NCBI RefSeq assembly: GCF_002999335.1
Contig: NW_020312358.1
Span: 124,001 to 188,000 of the forward strand
Reading direction: 5' to 3'
Length of the DNA stretch: 64,000 nt
From: Cyclospora cayetanensis
Lineage: Eukaryota > Apicomplexa > Conoidasida > Eucoccidiorida > Eimeriidae
Below the pieces are notes generated by a model that searched no databases, was not told where the DNA came from, and was given only the letters and a program-made list of their open reading frames with translations. The translations under genes were made by a program, and so were the position numbers. This document shows positions 55,427 to 64,000 of the stretch, one piece after another (positions within the stretch are counted from its first letter, which is position 1; each line of letters begins with the position of its first letter).

Positions 55427-57985
55427 TACGCCATGGCCATTGGGATTTCCCCGCGGAGTGCGGATCTTCAACAGGATAGCAGTTTAGAGCTGCTAGAAGT
55501 GCCCCACACACCGGCCATAGAGATTCACCCTATATGACTCTTCCAGCGGGCTGCGTGGCATTTCTTTCTCGTAGCGCCACATCCCGCCGCTTGTGTGGGG
55601 CTGCACGTGTTTCCGCCTCACTTATGCCTCCTGTCTAGACGCACTAGAAGCAGTTTTTAGGAACCTTTATTGGACACTTTTTCTTGCACGCATGATAGGT
55701 AGATCTTGGCGGTTTGTTCTTACATTCAACTCTTGTTTTGTAGGTCTGACATGCAAGTGAGGAGGTTTTCTCTGCTGTCCGGAGCTTTGGAGGATGCCCA
55801 CATGAGTGACCCCCAGAGTAGCCCTTCATCCCAAAGTCTAGTGGAAGGTTGTCTCTTGCTGTGTAGAGTGGGTGGGTGTGACCCTTGGGGGTGACACCAT
55901 AGAGATAAGAAGGCCCGCGAGGCTCTGCAAAGACGCCCACTCTGTGAGGGAGCTGCAAGTTATACAGCAGAGACACCTGTTTTCTTCTTTTTGTCAGCGT
56001 CTTCGACACGGCGGTGCTGCCTCTACCCCAGCAGGCTTGTTCCTTCGGTCCAGCTTCTAGCAACAACATGCTGCTTCCCCTGCAGGAGGCTCGTCGGTCG
56101 CCTCAGGAGCTGGATAGCCTGACAGCAGCAGAGGGGGACCTTTTGGAGGCACAAATGGCGCAGCGCACTTCCTACAGGGGGGCCAATGTTGCCTTCTTCC
56201 ACTGCGAACCCTTTACACTGCAGCATGGCACGGGCGTTCGGGGGCTTAAAGTAACAACGTTGTCGTGTAGGTCAGCCCTCCTGGTGAGTACAGCCATCTG
56301 TAGGCAACAAAAGCTCATTTTTTTGCGAGGCTTGCGCACAGTCGGTGCGGCATTTACTTCAGAGAAAAGAATGTTTCTGTAGGGGGCACGTGTAACATCT
56401 TAAATGGCAGCAACTGAGCACGGAACGGGGCCGTCTGGCGAACAGGAAGGAATCTTCCTCCTGAGAGAGCGCCAGGCATGTGTTGCCGGAAGTAGCTGGA
56501 GTCAGCACCAAGTTGGAAAGATTTTGGAAGGAAATAAACATCTCGACTCTCTGCGCAGGCAAATCGGGGAGAAAAACCTCACTAAAGTCCTGTTGCTTCG
56601 GTGGGTTCCAAATTCATCTACGGACACTCTCGGGCGCAGGAGGAAGGAAACAAGCTTTCATAAAGCAGAGCCTGTAACGGGGTCTCGCCATTTTTCTTGT
56701 ACTGGGAGCTGTCCTACAGTGCTATTCACATGCCACCTAAAGCCCCCCACAAACGCGCGAGCTGCGAAAGGACCCATGAAAGCATTCGCTCCTAGAGACC
56801 ACTGCGAGCCTTAGCAGCAGGATGTGGCTCTACGCGCCCAAGTCGCTACTTTAGCGTAAAGCGACAGTAAACTAGCGTCACCCGGAGGCACTGGGACAGA
56901 ACGTGTTGCTATAGACAAAGAAATCTTGTCAGCAGGAAGCGGTTTACGGGTCACGGCGAGCGCTTCCACCCCATTCGCGATGGAAATATATGTGGAATTA
57001 AGGAGAAACTGCCAGGGCTCACTAATTAAGACGTGCAATAGGGAGAGGGGCAAAGGCTTGGCCGCATACATTTCTTTGGCGGCCAAAAGAATTAGGTGCC
57101 ATATAATAGTACAAACAGCGAGCGAACGCGGGCAAGATTCCCTGTTTCGTTGTGGACCTCTCTTTCTTTCACTACATTCCCCTCTTAGTGTTCCCCTTTC
57201 GCTATTACTTAGCTGTTGCTCACCTACGCTAGCGGAGTCGTACAAGGGCTCATAGCTGGCAAGGGCCCCAAAGCGTGGAAGGACGCCTGCGAAGACACCC
57301 CCAAGAGACTCTCCTCTGCGAGGCCTCAAAGAATGGATGAGGTACTTTAAGAAAAACCCTGCCATGTGCACTCACACCCCTGAGAGTAAGATCCCTTTCA
57401 GTGCGTCCCCGTTGACGTTCCCAATACGGAAGCTACATTGCACTAGCTGTCTGCCAAAGGAGTTGAAACTCTGGAGGCATTGATTAGCACGTTTCTACAG
57501 CCTCTAAAAGGCCGCTTTTGCCGCATGCAAATAGAGAAGGCACTCAGATCGCCCGGGAGAAGATGCCTGGCGGCCTTCACAGACTGAGGGAGATTCAACA
57601 GCTGGGTTATCAGGCGAGCCTCTTTTAGGTTGTAGAAGAACGGGTGGAGCGACTGTAGAATCGAACGCATTAGAACACATTGCTTGATCTTTGGCTCGGC
57701 TTTCAGGCTCTGTATCTGGGATATACTGACGGAAGAGGCCCAACTGACGCGGCTGCTGGGGGCTTCGCCGTCGGTTAGAGCCGCTGCTCAATGTACGTGG
57801 CGGGCCGAGCAGCCACTGTGCGAATTTGGGTGCTGGCAATATTTTTTCCTACGATATTCATTGAAACAGATATTAAGCAACCAAAAAATCCATAGGGTCG
57901 CATCAAACAGACCTAACCACTGCTCAATGTACATGTACATATATACACACGCAATCTACGCCTTAGTGGCAGGGGCTTCGAGAAC
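55427..57985. other. Stretch with unresolved coding potential
   Basis: 2.6 kb between TRM112 and the SRAP gene. On the plus strand 56000-56250 reads protein-like (ELDSLTAAEGDLLEAQMAQR) between plausible splice sites, but no complete model kept phase. On the minus strand see the tentative entry at 56811-57371. Confidence 0.4.
56811..57371 (-). CDS. Possible membrane-protein exon(s), unrecognised
   Basis: A 186-codon minus-strand frame ending in a stop at 56811. Two parts look coding: FLKYLIHSLRPRRGESLGGV, then FAGVLPRFGALASYEPLYD before a donor-like AGC|GTAGGT near 57235, and WHLILLAAKEMYAAKPLPLS, LLHVLISEPWQFLLNS further on. The frame at 57443-57670 can be joined upstream in phase (donor T|GTAGAA, acceptor GGCAG at 57363), giving MRQKRPFRGWFFLKY. 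The PR/RG spacing is faintly like a mitochondrial carrier, but I could not place the characteristic motifs, and the junction between the two parts of the frame was not resolved. Length is only slightly above chance. Confidence 0.3.
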   Translation of the reverse strand: MHMAGFFLKYLIHSLRPRRGESLGGVFAGVLPRFGALASYEPLYDSASVGEQQLSNSERGTLRGECSERKRGPQRNRESCPRSLAVCTIIWHLILLAAKEMYAAKPLPLSLLHVLISEPWQFLLNSTYISIANGVEALAVTRKPLPADKISLSIATRSVPVPPGDASLLSLYAKVATWARRATSCC

Positions 57986-60600
57986 ATGTGCGGCCGTGTG
58001 TCTTGCACGTTTCATACTCACCGCCTGTGTGTCATAGCGGGCCTCAATGCAGGCGATCCGCAACCACAGGAACAACAGGAGAAGGACAATGTGCAGAAGA
58101 AGGGCTCAAAGACCGAAGTTTCCGATGAAGGGAAAGAGGGAGCATTGCCTCAAAAGCTCCGCTCGGACGGAGGAACAGCGGCCAGAGCCCTGACACTGGC
58201 AGCAACGACTAAGGCTTTCTCGGAAGGCGAATCGCTGGCAGCAACACGAACAGAGAAAGAAGCAACGGCTGCCGCCTGCAGCAGCTGTGCATCCCTTGCA
58301 GCTGCCGGCCTCCTCGATGTGTCGCTCCTGCAGTACCCGGTTAACGGCTGCAATCTGCCCCCTTCCACCAGACTTCCGGTAATTCTTCCACCGCAGCCAA
58401 GGGAGCTGCCGCAGCAGGAGGGGAAGACCCCATGCAGCAGGAGTGTCGTGGCTGCTGCATGGGGTCTCCAGCTGCACGGAAGCGATCTCACCCCCTCGAA
58501 TGCCCGCATTGAGACCGCTCAGACAAGTAGAGCCTTCAGGTACTTGCGCGAGCAGCACAAATGTTGCATGCAGTTGCTGTCTGTTGTCTCCATGCACGGC
58601 CCCAGTTCCTCAAAATGGTAACGGTATTACAGCGACTGCAGCAGCTAGCGCTCTAAGGGCTCGCAGGCCTGCAGACGTTTAAAAGATGCTGGAGCGTGAT
58701 CGTACGGAAAGCATCAGGAGCAGCAACGTATATCTCCTGCTCCACTGTTTTTTTAAAAGGCCTGTAGCGCCTAGCCTTAGCATACGCCCTTGTCGGCAAG
58801 GCCCTTGAACTTAGAGTGTTTCTTCGCCAGCTTGCGAGTGCGTTTCATGGCTAGCAACTTTGCTCACACGCGACCTTTCTTCTATCCAGTTATTCCGAAG
58901 CTCAGCAGCCTCTGTTAATGTGCGCTGCTTCGTGTCACAGGGGCTTAGTCGACAGGCGGCGCTGCGTGCTGCTGGTCGATGGCTTCTTCGAGTGGCTAAG
59001 GCCTAAAGACAAGAACGCGCAGCGGCAACCATTCTTCTTCAGAATGAAGCAAAAGCTGCTTCGTAAGTCCGTTGACGTACTGCGGCTTACTAGCCTCTTC
59101 CAGCGTATGCGCGGGTTGTGGCAGTTGGGGGCCCCCTACCTAGTCTAGCTTGTCGAGTGTGTGCCAAAGAAGCGGCTTTATCAGACGCTGCTCGTGATGC
59201 TTTTCTTGCCATGCGGAGCTAATGCGCTTTTTTCGCGGCGTTGCTGCTGCTGCGCGTGCATGCATGTGCGACTCTCGCTGCTTTTCTTCGCGCAAGGCCG
59301 CACCAACGGACGGCAGCACGCAGCGCAGTTTGTCTCCTGCTGCGGGCAAGGGTGCTGTTTATGCCATCTCATCGGTTGCGCTTTCCACACTTGTCATGGT
59401 TGCAGAAACCCCCATTCCTAAAAGGCCGACAAAGGCGCCAGTGAAACACGGCGATGCAAAGCAGGAGCCTTGCTGCTCCGGCAGCAGCCACAGCGGCATC
59501 CAGTACAGCTGTGGTGGCAAGTATAACAATATCCCCAGCGTGCTTGGCCCCTCAGAGGCCCCCATGCTCCTAGGGTGTCTGTACATTCCAGCATACTCCG
59601 AAAAGGACCTCACGAGCAAGAGCCAGACCAGCAAGCCCAGTCCCGTGTCCATTGCAGTCGTCACAATGAGCGCGAAGGGAACTCCCATGGAGAAGATACA
59701 CGACAGGTCTAGCAGCATACTGCCCGTACTGCTGCATTCTCTACTGTCGTGGATATATGGTGCTGCTGCTGTTGCCACGCGTGTGCAGTTGCTGCCACCA
59801 GTTGGGCTGGGGGAGCAGCTGCTGACGGTGCCTCGTGGTCGCGCGTTGCAGCGGCAGCCTGCTACTGGACCTCTCGTGTATCTTCTTGAAGAAGAAGTCT
59901 TTGTTTTTGTTGTTCTTCCTCGGCAGGGGCGACGGGAGAGTCGAGAAAGGGCATGCAGGCCTTCTTGGGGTTTATATTTTTTCGTGTGTGTTTCAGGATG
60001 CCGCTGCTGCTGTCTCCTGAGGGTGCTGCCATGTGGCTGGAGATGTCGCTGCCTTTCTCTGCAATTCGGGGAGACCTTGAGGCTCAGGCTAAGCAGCTCA
60101 GTCAGCACACACCGCACAACACCTGCTGCATGTTTTGCCTCTTCTTTTCAGCATATCCTTGTTTTCAATTCCATGGCGCGTTTTCTGTCCTGGCTTACGA
60201 TTGTTCCCCTGCTCCGATCTGTCTCTCTGTTTGCCTCCAGAAGATCTCCGCCTGCATCTTCTGAATTGCGCAACTCTCTGTCGCCTTGCAGCAAAGTACT
60301 CGGGCTTCAGTCCCTCATGCATTAAGGTCGGTGAGCCTTCTTCTGTGTATGTGTTTGTGTTCAGTGGATCTGGCAGTGCATTACTATGCTGTTTCCCCTA
60401 CAATGGGCAGCATCCGCACGAAAGGCCTCATATGCGTATCTCCCTGCACCCCTGCACCCCAGGCAGCAGCAGCAACAGCAACGACAACGAAGGCGTCTGC
60501 AGCAGCAGCTAAACGGTCAAGCTGCAACTCGAGGCCCCTCACTGACTTCTTCCAGCCAAGCAAAAAGCAAAAGATGGGAACGGGCACCGCAAAAAAGTAA
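57986..60600 (+). CDS. HMCES: SRAP-domain abasic-site DNA-protein crosslinker
   Basis: HMCES/YedK-type protein that covalently shields abasic sites in single-stranded DNA through its second residue. Exons: 57986-58539, 58941-59062, 59406-59706, 59997-60100, 60292-60330, 60365-60600, in phase, 451 residues. It begins MCGRVSC, so once Met is removed Cys2 is available, as the mechanism requires. A low-complexity insertion of about 90 residues follows. Further signatures are VVAAAWGLQL, NARIET (172-177, as in bacterial NARAET), RRRCVLLVDGFFEW (active-site Glu 202), SIAVVTMSAKGTPMEKIHDR with the conserved His324 continuing into MPLLLSP across a junction, and VHYYAVSP. The C-terminus (residues 430-443, RPLTDFFQPSKKQK) resembles a PCNA-interacting box lacking its Gln. 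A second insertion precedes the ADP-like strand around residue 240. All catalytic residues are present. Confidence 0.93.
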
Positions 60601-61608
60601 TGCAACGCACATTGCGAAGGCCACACTGGCGACGAAAGGGCTGGCCGTTACTGGTTGGTGCTCTTGTGTAGTGCATGGAGTGTCTACCCGTCCAGTCAAG
60701 GCATGTCGCCCCCTCCTCTGCACCCTGTAAACTAGGAGGGCCTCTGCACGCCTACAAGGTTGTTTTGTGCAACCTCAGCTGACACACAGTTGGCCGTCCT
60801 TTTGAAGGAGAAGGGCCTCCCGCACAGTACGGCTTCCCCAGCCACTTTAAGGCGCCTTGGGGAATTGAGCCAAGAGCACGGTGATCTCAGGGTCACCTGG
60901 TTGTAGCCTGTTGAGAAGGCCGCTCAATGTTGCTGCCACCAAGTGGTGGTGCCTAGAAGTGCTAGGCGCCGCCTAGTGCTTTATTCCGCGCGCAGACTCG
61001 TCGTAAATGCAGTTTTATTGGGATGCGATTGCGCATTATAGCAGTCGATATCTGTTGCTGCTTTAATCCGTGCGTGTCTGCCCCCACTGAGTGCCCTGCC
61101 CTATTGCCATAGTTCCAGCAGCGCCAGCAGGCGTGGTCTCTCCCCAAAGCATCTCCTCTACCTCAAACATCGCCCCCAAGGCTCTCCTGTTGTCACTGGT
61201 CTCTATAGCCCCCGGCTCTCGATGTGACTCTAGCTGCAAGCGCTGTGAGCATGCATCCCTGACACCCTGATTGGCCTGCGGTGTATGATGAGATAGGCAT
61301 ATAGATATAGAATTTTATAAGGTTTTCCTTTATTGGCATGCGCATCATGTGAATGCCAGTAGCCTTGTTAACCAGATTCCAAAGCACAGCCCTGCGCGGC
61401 ACACGCCTGGCGCGCGTTGCCCCAGCCAGCCCCTCTCCCAAGGAGAGACGCGAACAAGTGTGCGCACAGGAAGGCAGGCAAGTGCACAAGAAAACGAATA
61501 CAACAGCCGTAGCACAGATCTAAACGTGCATGCGCATGTGCCTGCACAAAAATGCAAGCACACGCGCATATCACACTCAACCGATTGCTGCGTTGAAAAA
61601 TCCCGCAC
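60601..61608. other. Intergenic, convergent 3' ends
   Basis: 1 kb between the SRAP gene and eIF3h stop codons. Only short frames occur; no RNA gene or repeat was recognised. Confidence 0.6.
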
Positions 61609-63345
61609 TTATTCCGTAGCCTCCTTCTGCGGCTGGCTCGCATAGTTCAGCAGGAACATCTTTTTCAGGCTGTCGCCACACGCATCGGAGATTTGCTGCA
61701 CGTGCTGCCCAACTTGGGCTTGCAGCAGGAGCGAGGGCAACAGGGAAGGCACTTCAACAGGCCGCATGGATAGACCCTCAGGCTCTGCAGGCAGAAGTGG
61801 TTCGCCTTTTAGCCTCCTTTGCTCGTTCTCGAGACGGCGCCTCTCGGTGAGCTGCTTCTGCAACTGCTGCTGCCGCAAGCTGTCTCGCTGATACCGCTGC
61901 ACCTTCTCTTGCTCCTCGCCCAAGAGGTCCAAGCACAAAGATACCTGACCAATGCCCCTCTCCAGGGACGAAGGCTGTGGTGTCCCCCAGCAGAGCGAGG
62001 ATGCAGACAAAGATGACCTGTTGCTCCACTCAAGGAAAAATGCCTCCGATAAAAAGGCATTCCGCAGGGTTACCGGCACCTGCATAGGCATACATACATA
62101 CATACATACATGAGTGGCTACATAAAGATTATACGCATGCATGAATATATACACCCATCTACACACGTACATACATATAGGCATCGTGCCCATGCATGCA
62201 TGCGCACCACAGAAGCGAGTGGTCACCGTGAGCAGCACGAGCCCCGCCCTTGCTGGGCGCGCAATAGAGGAACACAGAAAAAAAGAGTCGTGCAAAAGAG
62301 GTGAAGAAAGCGAGAGCGGCACTAGAGAAGGGATATCAACGCACCTCCACAAGGATATCGGCAGCCGTGATTTTGCTGTATTGAGCGACATCCGCTTCAT
62401 ATGCATGGAAGAGTGGGAGAAACTCGGGCTTCACTCTGTAGGCCTTGAACGGAATGCGGCCATTCGAGAGCCTTTGGGGATCGAACGCGAGCAGTACAGC
62501 TCGATCTACCAATTCTTGGTAGGCCACGAGGCTTTCGATTATCTCCTTCTGTAGCGCTTCCGAGAAGGAAACCGTAAGATACCAGCCAACCGTAAAGCAG
62601 TCCACGTTCAGGTCGTGCATTAACTCCGCCATTCTGTCCTGATAGCGATCAAACTCTTCATCCACCCGCTCCTCAAGGTCTCCCGAAATCTTCTCTTGCT
62701 GCAAAGCCGATAGCACCTCCTGCAGCCGCACAGGGACGGACGCACGCGGGCCCAACTAACTAGCGAAAAACGAGTAGAGGGAGATAGATACAACGAATAT
62801 TTGGTTGAGAAGTTAGGCGGTAAGCCGGCAGCGTTTATCACCCAAACACACACGCGCAGTGCCACAGCTACAGAGGCTACAAAGCGTCTCAACAGAGGCC
62901 CCCTACCCCGCCTTGCACTGTTCAAGCAGAAGAACACGACGCTGCATGCCGCCTAGCAGCGATAGCGTGGCGCTGACGCCCTCTCTGTGGAAGGGCAATG
63001 CCCCTCTCCCAGTCCTTCGGCCCGGGAGGGGCGCTCAAGAACCATGGACAGCTCCAGTGGCAAACAACGTGGAGAGTGATCACTGCTAAGGGGGGGCTAC
63101 CGGGAAGCTGTGCAAGAGGAAAAGATAGAAAGGCTCAGGAAGTCGTGAAGCAGAGGCGTATGAGGAGCAAACGGGTTCCTCGAGACCACGCAAAAGAGCA
63201 AAGGGGAGGGCGAGACGCAGAGCCGCAGGCAGTGAGATGTGCGCGCACCTTCTTCTGGGGAAGAGGGAAACAATTTGTCACTTCCAGTTTATCGCGGGTT
63301 TCAGTTCCTAGCAACTGGCCGTTTACCGGCAGCGGATGGAAGTCT
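61609..63345 (-). CDS. EIF3H: Translation initiation factor eIF3 subunit h (5' exon beyond the right edge)
   Basis: MPN-domain subunit of the eIF3 scaffold that binds the 40S ribosome. Visible exons on the minus strand: 63345-63249, 62719-62345, 62079-61609, in phase. The first visible exon has NGQLLGTETRDKLEVTNCFP, the MPN strand pair. The second has MAELMHDLNVDCFTVGWYLT, LLAFDPQRLSNGRIPFKAYR and ADILVE, running into VPVTLRNAFLSEAFFLEW of the third exon. The C-terminal part contains a Gln/Arg helix (QQQLQKQLTERRRLENEQRR), then LKGEPLLPAEP, as in animal eIF3h, and ends VQQISDACGDSLKKMFLLNY. No JAMM metal-binding motif is present, as expected for this subunit. The missing N-terminus (about 20-30 residues) should lie just past 64000; the sequence from 63346 to the edge reads as an intron ending CTTTCAG. 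Confidence 0.93.
62088..62111 (+). repeat. (CATA)n microsatellite in eIF3h intron
   Basis: About six CATA units lie just upstream, on the minus strand, of the acceptor at 62080-62082; TGCATGCATGCG-like words follow at 62188-62202. Confidence 0.85.
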
Positions 63346-64000
63346 CTGAAAGAAACAGAGCGCAGGGCAGCAAGGGAGCGCAAGAAGCGGCGGGCTCCAT
63401 ACAGAGGGACTGGACGCACAAAAAGACGCAAAAGCTCCTTGTGATGCGGTTCGGTAGCAAATGTGCAACGGCAAGAAGGAACAAAAGTGGGGCGTTCATT
63501 AAAGATGGTCGTTACGGAAAGATGGGAACCTATACAGCAGACACGAAAAGTAGCACGAAACGAGGAAAGTGAACGCGAAAACGAAGGCAGGGCATACAGA
63601 CCTCTGACCAACTCGTGAAGAGGACGTATGCATACAAGGTGCCAATAAACATCGATATGAGCGCTAGCAAGGGCTCAGTGCTGATGGCCAGCCCTCCCGG
63701 CAGTACGCCTCATAAACCGAAATGGAAATTGCAACAATGGGAGCCAAGCCCCTCTTGCACCAGAAGGGGAGGGAGGGCAGCCGGCCCAAGCGCAATACGA
63801 AGCGACATTGCGATGAAGGCGGATAGGCACATGGAGCAGTGAAATCGGGGGAATGACCAAGAGAGCGCGGTCCGCACATACGCGCATACATTGGGGAAGG
63901 TTTGCGGAGACACAGGGGCGCAGCAACCGGTGCATGAGGAAGGAGTGCAGCCAGCTGGTCGATAGAGTCTTTTTACAGCCAACGAAAAGGAGGGGGGCGG
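63346..64000 (-). other. Intron of eIF3h (partial)
   Basis: Pyrimidine-rich on the minus strand toward the acceptor at 63346-63348. Minus-strand frames of 75-158 codons here have no eIF3h resemblance and are treated as chance. Any separate gene on the plus strand is unsupported. Confidence 0.6.

Noticed and set aside
54662..55471. 269-codon minus-strand ORF
   Set aside because: It is antisense to TRM112, whose four exons on the plus strand are in phase and match the family from first to last residue.
59359..60117. 252-codon minus-strand ORF
   Set aside because: It is antisense to SRAP exons 3-4 and has no family resemblance.
1..64000. tRNA, rRNA, CRISPR, insertion sequence or LTR element
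   Set aside because: I looked for A/B-box pairs, direct-repeat arrays, transposase and reverse-transcriptase motifs and terminal repeats and found none convincing by eye; a tRNAscan or RepeatMasker run could still find small ones.

Overview
The window is nuclear DNA of an apicomplexan parasite, most likely an eimeriid coccidian (Cyclospora or an Eimeria with few CAG tracts). The signs are intron-rich genes with GT-AG junctions, proteins padded with Ala, Gln and Ser runs from imperfect CAG/GCA codon tracts, scattered TA- and GT-rich microsatellites, degenerate telomere-like tracts (TTTAGGG type), and an axonemal outer-arm dynein chain, which fits an organism with flagellated male gametes. There are no bacterial operons, Shine-Dalgarno sites, insertion sequences or CRISPR arrays. 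The species is inferred, not proven.

Layout, left to right. At 1-2.1 kb lies an SLC13/DASS-type transporter (minus strand, cut by the left edge). From 2.1 to 13.4 kb the DNA is gene-poor, with one Gln/Ala-rich orphan ORF at 4.3-4.9 kb. At 13.4-16.2 kb is a six-exon gene of unknown function. At 17.2-21.1 kb TFIIS (minus) and TFIIB (plus) stand head to head. At 22.6-24.1 kb is a five-exon Nudix hydrolase (minus), divergent from an NCBP3-like RNA-binding protein with an RS-rich tail (24.6-27.7 kb). At 29.8-31.6 kb is outer-arm dynein intermediate chain 2. At 32.5-35.6 kb is a ubiquitin-specific protease (minus). From 35.6 to 40.3 kb there is no supported gene. At 40.3-43.5 kb is the seven-exon mitochondrial copper chaperone SCO1. 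At 44.8-48.5 kb is a large low-complexity coiled-coil protein. At 50.8-52.7 kb is a LOG-family phosphoribohydrolase. At 54.4-55.4 kb is the 125-residue methyltransferase activator TRM112. At 58.0-60.6 kb is an SRAP/HMCES abasic-site shield with a PCNA-box-like tail. At 61.6-64 kb is eIF3 subunit h (minus, cut by the right edge).

Most of the multi-exon models below were built by hand: donors and acceptors were chosen so that reading phase is kept across every junction and the spliced protein matches the expected family. The genes are mainly unlinked housekeeping functions (Pol II initiation and elongation, mRNA handling, translation initiation, methyltransferase activation, cytochrome oxidase assembly, DNA-lesion protection, ubiquitin editing) with one male-gamete motility gene. 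Convergent and divergent pairs are common, but nothing suggests a co-transcribed pathway. Family calls come from remembered motifs, not from database searches.
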